The notes: generated from the letters alone by a model not told the origin. 64,000 nt of DNA from Rhodothermales bacterium (GCA_017643395.1 JAEPNP010000005.1:357679-421678); one strand, 5' to 3'; counted from the first letter of the stretch, positions 26,554 through 35,228 are shown. Made by a program: numbers and translations.

Positions 26554-27410
26554 CAAGGGGCGCGAACATACTCGGCGTCATTCTCGCCTGCCTGGCGGGC
26601 TTGAGTTGCGATTCGGGCGACTTCGACCCGTTCGACAACGACCGGCGGTACTTCACGGTGTTCGGCTATCTGGACGAACGGGACGCCCAGCACACCCTCC
26701 GCGTGATTCCACTTACCCGGCTGGCCGAGAACATCACGGATCCGTCCGACCCACAGGCATCGATCGACGGAGTGGTGACCTCCACGGACCTGCGCACGGG
26801 CGAGGTCACACGCTGGAATCACCGGCTGGATCGCCTGAGCGACGGCAATTACGGGCACGTCTTCCGAGCGCGCTTCCCTGCTCGCGCGGGTCGTTCCTAC
26901 CTCCTTGAGATCACCAGGAACGACGGGACAGTGACCTGGGCGGAAACGACCATTCCACGGTTTCCGGCTGTTCGACCCGTGCCGGACACGCTGTTTTTTC
27001 CCTGGGAGGTGAACCCGGACTCGGCCCTGACCCAGCGGGTTTTTCTGCCGGGCATCACGTCACCGTGGGATATCCATCTGATGTACGATCTGTCCGGGCG
27101 ATGGGTGCGGGTGCCTTACGGACGGACCGGGCGTCGCGTAGACGGCGGCTGGGAGTTCACCGTGGATCTGGCTGACGATGCCGGCAAAATGCGAGAGGTG
27201 ATGGGGCTGCCCCCGACCGCGCCGCTGGCGGGGGTACATGCCATCGAGTTGCAGGTCCGAACGCTTGCCGAGGAGTGGGACCCACCCGACGGCGAGTTTG
27301 ACCCGGAGGTCCTGGCCCAGCCCGGAGTGCTGTCCAACGTACAGCAGGGCTACGGTCTCTGGAGCGGAATCGGATCGTATTTCCACACCTTCATTCGACC
27401 ACCGCAATGA
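26547..27410 (+). CDS. Lipoprotein of unknown function (DUF4249-like)
   Basis: A 287-residue protein with a lipobox (LAGLSC near residue 21), so it is membrane-anchored outside the cytoplasm. The mature part begins FDPFDNDRRYFTVFGYLDER and looks like an all-beta domain followed by a mixed region, broadly like DUF4249 lipoproteins of Bacteroidota, but I am not certain of the family. Its start overlaps the zinc-ribbon gene by 7 bases and its stop overlaps the next ATG (ATGA). No TonB-dependent receptor gene is adjacent, which DUF4249 proteins often have. Confidence 0.7.
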   Translation: MVTRGANILGVILACLAGLSCDSGDFDPFDNDRRYFTVFGYLDERDAQHTLRVIPLTRLAENITDPSDPQASIDGVVTSTDLRTGEVTRWNHRLDRLSDGNYGHVFRARFPARAGRSYLLEITRNDGTVTWAETTIPRFPAVRPVPDTLFFPWEVNPDSALTQRVFLPGITSPWDIHLMYDLSGRWVRVPYGRTGRRVDGGWEFTVDLADDAGKMREVMGLPPTAPLAGVHAIELQVRTLAEEWDPPDGEFDPEVLAQPGVLSNVQQGYGLWSGIGSYFHTFIRPPQ

Positions 27411-27922
27411 GAAAGCTCGTTCTGTCGGCCGCAGTGAGTCTGGACGGATTCATTGCCGGCCCCGATGGCGAAATCGACTGGATTCTGATGGATCCGGACA
27501 TCGATTTCGGGGAATTGATAGGCCGCTTCGATGCCCTGTTGGTCGGCCGCAAATCGTGGGAGGAGCAGCAGAACTACGGGGGAGGCATGTTCAACGGCCT
27601 GGATGCCTGGGTGATATCCAGGACCCTGGCCGAGGATGAGGGTCGGGGCTGTAAGGTTTCTCCGGATCTCGCTGCGACGGTGGCAGAGCTTAAAGCCTCC
27701 GGCGGCCGGGACATCTGGCTGTTCGGAGGTGGAGACCTGTTCCGATCCGCCTTTGATCTGGCCCTGGTGGATGAGGTTCAGGTTGCCGTTATCCCGGTGC
27801 TCCTGGGTGGCGGGCTGCCCCTGCTGCCGAGCGGGAAGCGAGGGCCCTCGCTGACCCTGCTCCGTTCCCGCGTGTTCGGAAAAACCGGCACGGTCCTGCT
27901 GGACTACGAGGTGAAGCGCTGA
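27407..27922 (+). CDS. Dihydrofolate-reductase-like oxidoreductase (RibD C-terminal family)
   Basis: A 171-residue NADPH-dependent reductase fold. Family marks are the start MRKLVLSAAVSLDGFIAGPDGEIDW, a middle DALLVGRKSWEE, and the later GGRDIWLFGGGDLFRSA nucleotide-binding loop and DEVQVAVIPVLLGGG. Proteins of this group are widespread as stand-alone genes, often annotated as YyaP/YwjB-like, and are probably not the cell's true FolA. The start overlaps the preceding lipoprotein stop by four bases. It ends the transcription unit that begins near 21726. Confidence 0.9.
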   Translation: MRKLVLSAAVSLDGFIAGPDGEIDWILMDPDIDFGELIGRFDALLVGRKSWEEQQNYGGGMFNGLDAWVISRTLAEDEGRGCKVSPDLAATVAELKASGGRDIWLFGGGDLFRSAFDLALVDEVQVAVIPVLLGGGLPLLPSGKRGPSLTLLRSRVFGKTGTVLLDYEVKR

Positions 27923-28095
27923 CGCCAACCGGCTGGTCCGCTCCGCTCCACCGGCGGACGATTTGGACGAAATTCGGAACTTCGAGCGAGGTGATCCCGT
28001 ATAGTTGTTGCGACGGATAATTACAGACCGTCGAAATCCGGCTCTCAGACGCAAGTTTAGTCTTGGGCCGGCAGTTCGTTGAACAAACAGTATTC

Positions 28096-28100
28096 GGAGG
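28096..28100 (+). promoter_or_regulatory. Shine-Dalgarno site of the small coiled-coil gene
   Basis: GGAGG sits six bases upstream of the ATG at 28107. Most starts in this window have no such strong site, so this small gene is probably highly translated and its start is well fixed. Confidence 0.75.
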
Positions 28101-28106
28101 TTAGTT

Positions 28107-28304
28107 ATGGACAGGGATACCCTGTATCGCGAAAAGGCAGAAGCGAAACTCGATGAGTGGAGCGCCGAACTCGACCAGTTGAAAGCCCGCGCCCGACAGG
28201 AGGGTGCCGATGCGGCCCTGGACCTCGACAAGAAATTTGACGAGTTCCAGCGCAGCGTGAGCGACGGTATCGATCGTCTCCGCGCATCGTTCAGCACGAA
28301 TTAG
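28107..28304 (+). CDS. Small coiled-coil protein of unknown function
   Basis: A 65-residue protein without Cys, signal peptide or membrane segment. It is almost entirely helical and highly charged (EKAEAKLDEWSAELDQLKAR, DLDKKFDEFQRSV), suggesting an amphipathic or coiled-coil helix. Similar short acidic helical proteins occur as stress-response or sll1863-like proteins, but I cannot assign a family. The strong ribosome-binding site, a 184-base upstream gap and a strong terminator after it show an independent, probably abundant transcript. Confidence 0.72.
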   Translation: MDRDTLYREKAEAKLDEWSAELDQLKARARQEGADAALDLDKKFDEFQRSVSDGIDRLRASFSTN

Positions 28305-28351
28305 CGCGAATTAGCGCGAAGCGGCTGCAGCAACGGCAGCAGCCGACTCAA

Positions 28352-28386
28352 GGGCGCCTCACGCGTGGCGTGGGGCGCCTTTTTTC
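28352..28386 (+). terminator. Intrinsic terminator after the small coiled-coil gene
   Basis: A hairpin with arms GGGCGCC...GGCGCC and inner TCACGC/GCGTGG pairing is followed by six T. It begins 48 bases after the stop at 28304. A second short hairpin (GGCTGC...GCAGCC) lies in between, and an 11-base duplication of GCGAATTAGC occurs right at the stop. The poxB-like start follows 25 bases later, so the two genes are separately transcribed. Confidence 0.88.
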
Positions 28387-28410
28387 GTTTCCACCCTCAA
28401 GTCGACAGTT

Positions 28411-30087
28411 ATGCATTTCTACGACCAACTCCTCGACATCCTGGCGTCCAGGGGAGTGACCACCATTTTCGGCGTGCCCGGTGACGCCATCAACCCGCTC
28501 ATCGAGGCGATACGCAAGCAGGACCAGGTCCGCTTTGTGCATGTGGCCCATGAAGAAGCGGGAGCCTTCGCCGCAAGCGCTCAGGCCAAACTGACAGGTA
28601 ACCTTGCCGTCTGCTGTGGCACGGTCGGTCCGGGTGCCATTCACCTTCTGAACGGCCTCTACGACGCGAGCAAGGACTACGCACCGGTGCTGGCCATCGC
28701 CGGCCAGGTCCCGTCGGACGAACTGGGTCTCACCTTCCACCAGGAGGTGGATCTGGACGCCCTCTTCTCTGATGTGGCTGTCTATCACACCTCTGTACGC
28801 ACCGCCGAGCAGATGCCTCGCGTTGCGCTGGAGGCATGCAATACAGCGGTGGCGGAGTCTGGCGTGGCGGTGCTTACCGTGCCGGCCGATATCGGTCGCC
28901 AGAAGGTCCCGGATGCAGACTACGCAAAGGAATGGTCCCCTCGACACCGCGTGCTGCCAGATCCCGAGCACGTGGCCGATGCTGCCGAGCTCATCAATGG
29001 GGCGGACGACATCACCATTCTGTATGGAGAAGGATGTCGCGATGCGGTGCCGGAGTTAAAAGCGATTGCCGAGCACCTGAAAGCGCCCATCATCCATTCT
29101 CTCAAAGCCAAAGACCTCCTGCCCTCGGATTATCCTAACATCGCCGGCGGACTGGGCTTGCTGGGAGATCGTGGCGGCGTGGTTGCCGCGCAGGGCTGTG
29201 ACGTCATGCTTGTCGTCGGCTCGGATTTCCCGTATCGGGATTGGTATCCGGACGCGCCCATCATTCGCATCGACCGCAACGCATCCACCATTGGGCGGCG
29301 TACACCCCGGGACATCGGCATCGTGGGCGACAGCGCCGAAAGTCTTCGCACCCTTCTCGAGCAGCTGGATGAGAAGACGGATGACGCCCTGCTCCGCACC
29401 GTGCAGCGATCACGGTCCCGGTGGGACAGTCTGCTCGAACTGGCGTCGAATCCAGAGCGAAGCAAGGACCTCATTCATCCGCAGGGGCTGGCGCGTGTGC
29501 TCGGCGAGCTCGCCGACGGAGACGCGGTATTCACATGTGATACCGGAGCCGTCTCGGTCTGGGCCGCCCGGCATCTGCGCATGACCGGTTCTCAGCGGTT
29601 GTCACTCTCCTACAACCTCGCCTCCATGGCCTACGCCATGCCGGCAGCCATCGGCGCCCAGCTGGCCTTCCCGGACCGCCAGGTGCTTTCGCTATCGGGC
29701 GATGGCGGGTTCAACATGCTGATGGGGGACCTGCTGACCGCCGTGCGGTACCGACTGCCCATCAAGATCATCATCTTCAACAATGGGAAACTCGGTCTCA
29801 TCCAGATGGAGCAGGAAGTCGAGGGGTTCCCGGAGCACCTTACCGGACTGCACAATCCGGACTACGCGCTGCTTGCAGAAGCATTCGGAGCGACCGGACA
29901 GACGGTGAAAAACCCCGCTGACCTGCGCATGGCCGTGGCGGAAGCGCTGGCGCATGACGGCCCCTACGTGCTCGACGTGCACGTCAACCCTGGGGAATTG
30001 ACCATGCCACCCAAGATTGAACTTGAGCAGGCATGGGGCTTCTCCCGCGCCAAGGTCAAGGAAGTCCTGGGCGAACTGGTCTCCTGA
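28411..30087 (+). CDS. poxB: Thiamine-diphosphate enzyme, pyruvate oxidase (PoxB-like)
   Basis: A 558-residue enzyme of the acetolactate synthase/pyruvate oxidase superfamily. The N-terminal PYR domain has VFGVPGD-like FGVPGDAINPL and the catalytic Glu in HEEAGAFAASAQAKL (about residue 48). The middle Rossmann-like FAD domain follows. The C-terminal PP domain has the ThDP motif GDGGFNMLMGD ... FNNGKLG near 430-460. Side-by-side, the GxLAVC.G..GPG..HL.NGL..A run and GDGGF.MLMGD match E. coli PoxB better than acetolactate synthases. E. coli PoxB converts pyruvate to acetate and CO2, passing electrons to quinone; that reaction is inferred here. Other ThDP decarboxylases remain possible. No regulatory subunit is adjacent, which argues against acetolactate synthase. 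Confidence 0.85.
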   Translation: MHFYDQLLDILASRGVTTIFGVPGDAINPLIEAIRKQDQVRFVHVAHEEAGAFAASAQAKLTGNLAVCCGTVGPGAIHLLNGLYDASKDYAPVLAIAGQVPSDELGLTFHQEVDLDALFSDVAVYHTSVRTAEQMPRVALEACNTAVAESGVAVLTVPADIGRQKVPDADYAKEWSPRHRVLPDPEHVADAAELINGADDITILYGEGCRDAVPELKAIAEHLKAPIIHSLKAKDLLPSDYPNIAGGLGLLGDRGGVVAAQGCDVMLVVGSDFPYRDWYPDAPIIRIDRNASTIGRRTPRDIGIVGDSAESLRTLLEQLDEKTDDALLRTVQRSRSRWDSLLELASNPERSKDLIHPQGLARVLGELADGDAVFTCDTGAVSVWAARHLRMTGSQRLSLSYNLASMAYAMPAAIGAQLAFPDRQVLSLSGDGGFNMLMGDLLTAVRYRLPIKIIIFNNGKLGLIQMEQEVEGFPEHLTGLHNPDYALLAEAFGATGQTVKNPADLRMAVAEALAHDGPYVLDVHVNPGELTMPPKIELEQAWGFSRAKVKEVLGELVS

Positions 30088-30102
30088 CCGTTATTCTGCG
30101 GC

Positions 30103-30567
30103 ATGCGCCGCTCACCCCTTCCGTTCGTGCTTCTGTCCATGGCCCTGTTTTCCTGCACCGGCACACGCCCCGATACACTCGGCGTGCAGAGGGATGGACG
30201 CCTTGCCCCGTGTCCCGGCACGCCCAATTGTGTGTCGTCAGACGCGGATCCGGATGATGAGGAGCACTACATAGATCCGCTGTCGTTCAGCGGCCCCGCA
30301 GAAAGCGCGTGGGCCGCTGCTCTGGATGCTGTACGCAGCCATCCGCGCACCGAGGTCGTTGCCGAGGAAGAAGGGTGGGCACATGCCGAGAGCACGAGCC
30401 GGGTCTTCCGTTTCGTCGATGATGTCGAGCTCCACCTTCGGGCCGAGGAAGGACACATCGCCATCCGATCAGCCTCTCGCCTCGGGCGCTCCGACCTGGG
30501 AGTGAATCGAAAGCGTGTTGAGGCCGTCCGTGCTCGATTCCGCGCCGCGCTGGATGGCAGTTCGTGA
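30103..30567 (+). CDS. DUF1499 lipoprotein
   Basis: A 154-residue lipoprotein (lipobox LFSC near residue 18). The mature part carries the DUF1499 signature start CPGTPNCVSS and the later WAHAESTSRVFRFVDDVELHL and AIRSASRLGRSDLGVNRKRVEA. This matches the family over its whole length. The family has no established function; it is common in periplasmic or thylakoid proteins. It follows poxB by 15 bases and overlaps the next membrane-protein gene by 14 bases, so these are likely cotranscribed. Confidence 0.9.
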   Translation: MRRSPLPFVLLSMALFSCTGTRPDTLGVQRDGRLAPCPGTPNCVSSDADPDDEEHYIDPLSFSGPAESAWAAALDAVRSHPRTEVVAEEEGWAHAESTSRVFRFVDDVELHLRAEEGHIAIRSASRLGRSDLGVNRKRVEAVRARFRAALDGSS

Positions 30568-31222
30568 CACGTCACGCTCCGATGGCCGCACGTTGGTTTC
30601 CTTCCTGACGTTGCGGCGAGTCGTGGGGGCACTTGGTGTCTTGCTCCCGATCGTCCTGGTCCTTGGATCCAACGCTCTGGATCCCCAGCCGGGGCTGCAG
30701 GAAAGCATCAGCGACTACTACGGCACTGCCATGCGCGATGTGTTCGTGGGCGTACTGTTCGCCATCGGCTGGTTCCTGTTTTCCTATCGCGGGTACGATG
30801 TGCGGGACGATTTGGCCGGAGACCTCGCCTGCCTGTTCGCGATGGGCGTAGCGCTTTTTCCCACGACCAGCGCCGACCCGGCCATTCGCAACGTGCACTT
30901 TGCCAGTGCCGCCCTCTTGTTTCTCGTGCTGGCCTACTTCTCACTGTATCTGTTTACCAAGAGTCGCGTCGGCACCCCCATGACGCGAGAGAAGCGTCTA
31001 CGGAACCGCGTCTACCGAATCTGTGGGGTGCTGATGCTGCTTTGCATCGCCCTGATTGCCGTGTACAAATGGGGATTCGAGGACACGGCGCTGGCACACT
31101 GGAAGCCGGTGTTCTGGCTGGAGTCCATCGCCCTGTGGGCATTCGGCTGGTCCTGGTTCGTCAAGGGAGAGACCGTGCTCACTGACGATGGCGTGGACTG
31201 GGTGCCCCTGAATCGCATCTGA
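30554..31222 (+). CDS. Six-helix membrane protein of unknown function
   Basis: A 222-residue protein with about six membrane helices, starting VVGALGVLLPIVLVLGSNA and continuing VFVGVLFAIGWFLFSY, LFAMGVALFP, ASAALLFLVLAYFSLYLF, GVLMLLCIALIAVY and FWLESIALWAFGWSWFV. The pattern resembles DUF998-type proteins, with a conserved-looking QESISDYYGTAMRDVFVG loop after the first helix. The ATG at 30554 overlaps the DUF1499 gene by 14 bases; the frame extends further upstream but would overlap that gene more. Function unknown. Confidence 0.75.
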   Translation: MAVRDTSRSDGRTLVSFLTLRRVVGALGVLLPIVLVLGSNALDPQPGLQESISDYYGTAMRDVFVGVLFAIGWFLFSYRGYDVRDDLAGDLACLFAMGVALFPTTSADPAIRNVHFASAALLFLVLAYFSLYLFTKSRVGTPMTREKRLRNRVYRICGVLMLLCIALIAVYKWGFEDTALAHWKPVFWLESIALWAFGWSWFVKGETVLTDDGVDWVPLNRI

Positions 31223-31227
31223 CACCC

Positions 31228-32505
31228 ATGCTTGCTCTGTTGTCCCTGGTTTTGATTGTCCCTCAGCAGGTGCCCGTTGAGCGGATCGATTTGTACGATC
31301 CTGGTAACGGGGGCTATCTCGGAGCCGAAACCAGCTGGTTTTCCCCAACAGGAAATCGCCTGAGACTGGAGATCACCGATCCGTCCGGAGACGCCTCTTT
31401 GCTCTTCTTCCTGCGACACGACCGGTTGGGCCGCGAGGAGGAAGGTGTGTATTTCGAGGGAGGTAACCTGGACGCGAACTGGGAGCGGTTTTCCTATTCC
31501 GGCGACTCCCTCAAGACTACCACCTACCTACGTGATGACGGCTCTCCGGGAGCTCGTACCGAGTCGATCCTCGATCCGAAAGGCCGTGAAATCCGGAAAC
31601 GCTATTTCCGTAGCGACAGCACACAGTATGGTCGTGAGGAGGTCCTTTGGGACGAGGCCGGAAACCAGCTTGGGTGGGATTTCAGCTATGTGGAACGGGA
31701 GGGCGGGTCCTCCTTTCGCTACTCCTACGCGCCGTTGCAACGGGGAGCGTGGACGCGCCGCACGCGCTCCCGAAACGGCGTCGCCGAACGGCTTGAGCAA
31801 CGGAGCCCATCGACCGAACCCGTCCCGGTGCCGTTCCTGCCAGGTATCGTTTCGACCTCGGCATTCGAGACCTCTCCCTCTTTCTCTGTCGATGGACAGG
31901 TCATGGTCTTTGCGCGCTACGAAGACTGGGGTGCCAAAGTCCCCTACATAGCCCGCCAACAGGACGGAGCCTTTGTCGTGCGCCCCCTGGAACACCTGGG
32001 GCCGGTCTACAACCTCGCCCTGTCCCCGGACGGTGAAACGGTCTTCTTCTCGCGAGAGGACCGCGTGTTCAGCGCAGCGGTCGCGGGAGGAGCCGTGCGC
32101 GACCTGACGGCCGAATTTGGCATCCAGGGCGGCTATGTATCGTTTGACCAGGATGGCAACCTCTTTGCCCATGATCCGGAGATCCGGGGCATCACCCGTG
32201 CGCCGGCCGACGGCACCGGCTGGGCACCCCCGCAGCCACTCTTCGTGCCGGAGTCGGGCGAGGCCTTCGACGCGGTTCCGTTGGGCGACGGCCGGCTGCT
32301 GCTGACGTGGTGTGGAGACGAGCGATGCGGGGTTGCAGCCGGCAACGGATTGCAGATCCTTGAAGACGGCTCGCTCCGCCAGATCCGGGGTGTGCCCTAT
32401 GCCTGGGGCGCCCAGCCGGTACCGGCGCTGGGGATCCTGGTCTTCACCGACGGCGACGACATTCTTGCGCTACCTTTGCCGGACACGGACCTGACTCATG
32501 ATTAA
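31228..32505 (+). CDS. Secreted protein with C-terminal TolB/PD40-like propeller repeats
   Basis: A 425-residue protein. A short hydrophobic start (MLALLSLVLIVPQQ) suggests export. Residues about 20-190 are a beta-rich region reminiscent of MORN/YD-type repeats (DRLGREEEGVYFEGGNLD, LWDEAGNQLGWDFSY). From about 205 on, WD40-like PD40 repeats are visible (SPSFSVDGQVMVFARYEDW, LALSPDGETVFFSREDRVF, VSFDQDGNLFA). It begins 5 bases after the six-helix protein gene and ends 21 bases before the EEP gene. Role unknown; binding or scaffold function is a guess. Confidence 0.75.
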   Translation: MLALLSLVLIVPQQVPVERIDLYDPGNGGYLGAETSWFSPTGNRLRLEITDPSGDASLLFFLRHDRLGREEEGVYFEGGNLDANWERFSYSGDSLKTTTYLRDDGSPGARTESILDPKGREIRKRYFRSDSTQYGREEVLWDEAGNQLGWDFSYVEREGGSSFRYSYAPLQRGAWTRRTRSRNGVAERLEQRSPSTEPVPVPFLPGIVSTSAFETSPSFSVDGQVMVFARYEDWGAKVPYIARQQDGAFVVRPLEHLGPVYNLALSPDGETVFFSREDRVFSAAVAGGAVRDLTAEFGIQGGYVSFDQDGNLFAHDPEIRGITRAPADGTGWAPPQPLFVPESGEAFDAVPLGDGRLLLTWCGDERCGVAAGNGLQILEDGSLRQIRGVPYAWGAQPVPALGILVFTDGDDILALPLPDTDLTHD

Positions 32506-32526
32506 CCGGGTCCGTCATCGTAGTCG

Positions 32527-33618
32527 ATGGCTCTGTTCCCGGCAGCTTTTCCGTATCTGGCAGCCCTTACAGCCCTCCTGGTGGGCGTGACGCTGCTTCC
32601 TCTCTCGCGCTCGACAAAGTGGTGGGTGCGCGGCTGGGATTTCCCACGGCTGCAGCTGGCAGGCTTCGCACTACTGCTACTCGGGGCCCAGCTGACCCTG
32701 CTGGAGTATGTCTGGTGGCAGACCTGGCTGGTGCCTGGAATCACCGCAGCTTGCCTGATCTACCAGGCGTGGTGGATCGTTCCATACACGCCCTTCTACC
32801 CGGCTCAGGTGAAGCTGGCTCGTGAATCGAACCCGGACCGAACGCTGAGGATCATCAACGCGAACGTGCTGACGCCGAACCGGAACGCCGCGAAGCTGCT
32901 GGCCATCGTGCGTGAGCGGAATCCGGACATTCTGGTCACCCTTGAGTCTGATTCCTGGTGGGAGTCGCAGCTGGACGCTCTGCAGGAAGCGTATGCCCAC
33001 ACGATCCGTTGCCCACTGGACAATCTGTACGGCATGCATGTCTATTCCCGACTGCCGCTGAGCGATCCCCGGATTGAGTTTCTGGTGGAGCGGGACGTGC
33101 CGTCGATGCATGCCTGCGTGCATCTACCGTCGGGAGACCGCGTGCGTGCGCATTTCCTGCACCCGGCTCCGCCGTCCCCGACGGAGAACCCGGAATCGGC
33201 TGAACGCGACGCCGAACTGATTGTGGTGGCGCAGGCCGTAGAAGGTGCCGACTTGCCTGTGGTCGTTACCGGTGACCTGAACGATGTGGCTTGGTCCAAG
33301 ACCACCAGACTCTTTCGCAAGATCTCCGGACTGCTCGATCCGAGGATCGGTCGCGGAACGTTCAACACGTTCCACTCCGACTACTGGTTCGCCCGGTGGC
33401 CGCTGGATCACATCTTCCACAGCCACCATTTTCAGTTGGTGAAGCTGGAACGCCTGGGTCACTTTGGCTCCGATCATTTTCCGCTGTACAGCGAACTCGT
33501 GCTGCGCCCGCACGCCGACCAGGAACCGGAATCCGCCGAAGCCGAAGACCGTTCGTTGGCACAGGAATTGGCAGAAAGGAAGGATGTCACATCAGAAGAC
33601 GTACCCGAGCCGCGTTAA
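32527..33618 (+). CDS. Membrane-anchored endonuclease/exonuclease/phosphatase-family protein
   Basis: A 363-residue protein with two or three N-terminal membrane helices (about residues 7-25, 45-65 and 70-90) and an EEP catalytic domain from about 105 to 340. Catalytic landmarks in order are IINANVL (Asn), LVTLESDS (metal-binding Glu), TGDLND (Asp-Leu-Asn-Asp), and the final GSDHFPL (Asp-His). This layout fits the YafD-like, membrane-tethered EEP proteins. The substrate may be a lipid, sugar phosphate or nucleic acid. It starts 21 bases after the propeller-protein gene. The last 30 residues are acidic and probably disordered. Confidence 0.88.
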   Translation: MALFPAAFPYLAALTALLVGVTLLPLSRSTKWWVRGWDFPRLQLAGFALLLLGAQLTLLEYVWWQTWLVPGITAACLIYQAWWIVPYTPFYPAQVKLARESNPDRTLRIINANVLTPNRNAAKLLAIVRERNPDILVTLESDSWWESQLDALQEAYAHTIRCPLDNLYGMHVYSRLPLSDPRIEFLVERDVPSMHACVHLPSGDRVRAHFLHPAPPSPTENPESAERDAELIVVAQAVEGADLPVVVTGDLNDVAWSKTTRLFRKISGLLDPRIGRGTFNTFHSDYWFARWPLDHIFHSHHFQLVKLERLGHFGSDHFPLYSELVLRPHADQEPESAEAEDRSLAQELAERKDVTSEDVPEPR

Positions 33619-33655
33619 GTCCGTAGCACGATTCGCACCAAGTCCGCTACTTGCC

Positions 33656-34102
33656 ATGCGCGCCTTCCCCCTCGTTGTATTTCTTGCTTTCACGGCCAGT
33701 GCCAATGCCCAGAATCGCACGCCCTTGCCACCGGTGCCAGACGCGATCGAGCTTCCCGACGAGTTGGACCGGGTCCTGCGCGACTACGAGGCCGCCTGGC
33801 TGGGGAGCGATGAGGCCGCGCTTGCGGCACTGTTCACACCTGACGGCTTCATCCTCCGTCCGGGCCACGGTCCGGTTCGTGGTCGCGAGGCTATCCGAGA
33901 GGCCTACGCCAACAGCGGGGGCGCCGGTCTGATTCTGACTGCTTACGCCTACGCCCATGAGGGAGACGTGGGGTACATCATCGGCGGATACCGGTACGAC
34001 CCGGACGGCATCGACTCCGGGAAATACACGCTTACACTCCGCAGGCTGGAGGACGGACGCTGGTACATCGCATCTGACATGGACAACGGGAATCGGCGCT
34101 AG
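33656..34102 (+). CDS. Exported NTF2-like (SgcJ/DUF4440) protein
   Basis: A 148-residue secreted protein. A signal peptide with cleavage at ANAQ (about residue 18) fixes the ATG at 33656; the longer frame overlaps the EEP gene and is not needed. The mature part is one DUF4440 domain: LRDYEAAWLGSDEAALAALFTPDGFI, HGPVRGREAIREAY, YIIGGYRYDPDGIDSGKYTLTLRR and DGRWYIASDMDN. The domain binds small molecules in other proteins; no active-site residues can be assigned. It lies 38 bases after the EEP gene. Confidence 0.85.
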   Translation: MRAFPLVVFLAFTASANAQNRTPLPPVPDAIELPDELDRVLRDYEAAWLGSDEAALAALFTPDGFILRPGHGPVRGREAIREAYANSGGAGLILTAYAYAHEGDVGYIIGGYRYDPDGIDSGKYTLTLRRLEDGRWYIASDMDNGNRR

Positions 34103-34164
34103 TCGAGGCCGCCGTGCTTCCCGGCCTGGGTCCTCCCCAGCCCTCGCGTGCGTAGATTGCCGGC

Positions 34165-34419
34165 ATGGGCATCACACTGAACGATGAGGACCGCGCCAAT
34201 GCGGTGAACTCCGTAAAGGAGTACGCGCGCGAGCACTTTGATGAGCCGATGGGAGACCTGGCCGCGGGCTTCCTGATCGATTTCTTTCTGGAGGAGATCG
34301 CCCCGTCGGTCTACAACCAGGGTGTTCTGGATGCCAGTCGGCGTGCGCAGGCCAAACTGCTGGACGTGGAGGCCGAACTCGAAGAACCGACCTTCACCCA
34401 CTGGAACGGGAAGCGCTGA
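34165..34419 (+). CDS. DUF2164 protein
   Basis: An 84-residue cytoplasmic protein. The family pattern is present over its full length: SVKEYAREHFDEPMGDLAAGF, IDFFLEEIAPSVYNQGV and DASRRAQ. DUF2164 proteins are widespread, small and without known function. The stop overlaps the SDR start by one base (TGATG), indicating coupling. Confidence 0.9.
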   Translation: MGITLNDEDRANAVNSVKEYAREHFDEPMGDLAAGFLIDFFLEEIAPSVYNQGVLDASRRAQAKLLDVEAELEEPTFTHWNGKR

Positions 34420-35177
34420 TGCCGTTGGCCCTTGTGACGGGCGCATCGAGCGGAATTGGCGCCGCGACCGCGTCCGCCCTTGTCGCTGAGGGCTATCGCG
34501 TGGCCCTTGTCGCTCGCTCCATGGACCGGCTGCTCGAAGTGGCCGATCCCCTGGGCGAAGCGGCCACCGTGCATGCTCTGGACGCGTCAGACGGCGATGC
34601 CGTTCTCAATCTCGTCGGAGCACTGGGCGCGGTCGATGTGCTGGTCAACTCGGCAGGCGCCGGAGCATGGAAGCGCATTGAGGAAACCTCGCCCCAGGAG
34701 GCCGTGGTCATGATGAACGCTCCCTATCAGGCCGCATTCAATGCCACACACGCCGTCATGCCCGGCATGCTGCAGCGCGGCAAGGGCGTCATTGTGCATG
34801 TGGGGTCTCCCGCTTCCATGTGCCCCTGGCCGTCCAGTGTCGGCTATGCCGCGTCGCGGTTTGCGCTGCGAGGGCTTCACGAAGCACTGTGCATGGACCT
34901 TCACGGCTCGGGCGTTGCCAGTTGCCACGTAGTGTTTGGCCGCGTGGAAAGCCCCTACTTTGAACGGAATGCCCATGCGGCAGAACGCATACCGGGCATC
35001 GGCAACATTGTGCGCACCATCCAGCCGGAGGAGGCGGCGCGCATTGTTGTCAGGACGGTGCTTCATCCCCGGAAGAACGTGTACCACCCGCTCAGCCTGA
35101 GGCTGAACTACGCGCTTTTTGCCGTAGCCCCCTGGCTGACGCGTTATCTGCTCAGATCCACCGGGTATTCCCAGTGA
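34419..35177 (+). CDS. Short-chain dehydrogenase/reductase with YxxxR in place of YxxxK
   Basis: A 252-residue SDR. The cofactor loop is LVTGASSGIGAAT, with ARS after the second strand, which suggests NADP preference. The structural NNAG-like motif is VNSAG, the catalytic Ser lies in HVGSPAS, and Tyr is in the motif GYAASRFALRG. The residue four after Tyr is Arg (codon CGG) where nearly all SDRs have Lys, which orients the cofactor and lowers the Tyr pKa. Everything else looks intact, so this may be an atypical enzyme rather than a dead gene. The C-terminus carries a hydrophobic segment (LNYALFAVAPWLTRYLL), typical of DltE/YqjQ-like SDRs. Start overlaps the DUF2164 stop. Confidence 0.9.
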   Translation: MPLALVTGASSGIGAATASALVAEGYRVALVARSMDRLLEVADPLGEAATVHALDASDGDAVLNLVGALGAVDVLVNSAGAGAWKRIEETSPQEAVVMMNAPYQAAFNATHAVMPGMLQRGKGVIVHVGSPASMCPWPSSVGYAASRFALRGLHEALCMDLHGSGVASCHVVFGRVESPYFERNAHAAERIPGIGNIVRTIQPEEAARIVVRTVLHPRKNVYHPLSLRLNYALFAVAPWLTRYLLRSTGYSQ

Positions 35178-35201
35178 GCCCTGGGTAGCCCGACAGGGAC
35201 T

Positions 35202-35228
35202 CCGGATTGGGTTGCTGGCCCAGTCCGG
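35202..35228 (+). terminator. Hairpin after the SDR gene, weak terminator candidate
   Basis: CCGGA-TGGG and CCCA-TCCGG arms flank a seven-base loop (TTGCTGG), with one mismatch in the stem. It lies 25 bases after the SDR stop. Only three T follow, so termination strength is doubtful. Confidence 0.5.

Noticed and set aside
28411..30087. Acetolactate synthase large subunit (ilvB)
   Set aside because: No ilvN or other branched-chain genes are adjacent, and the PYR and PP domain runs resemble PoxB more closely.
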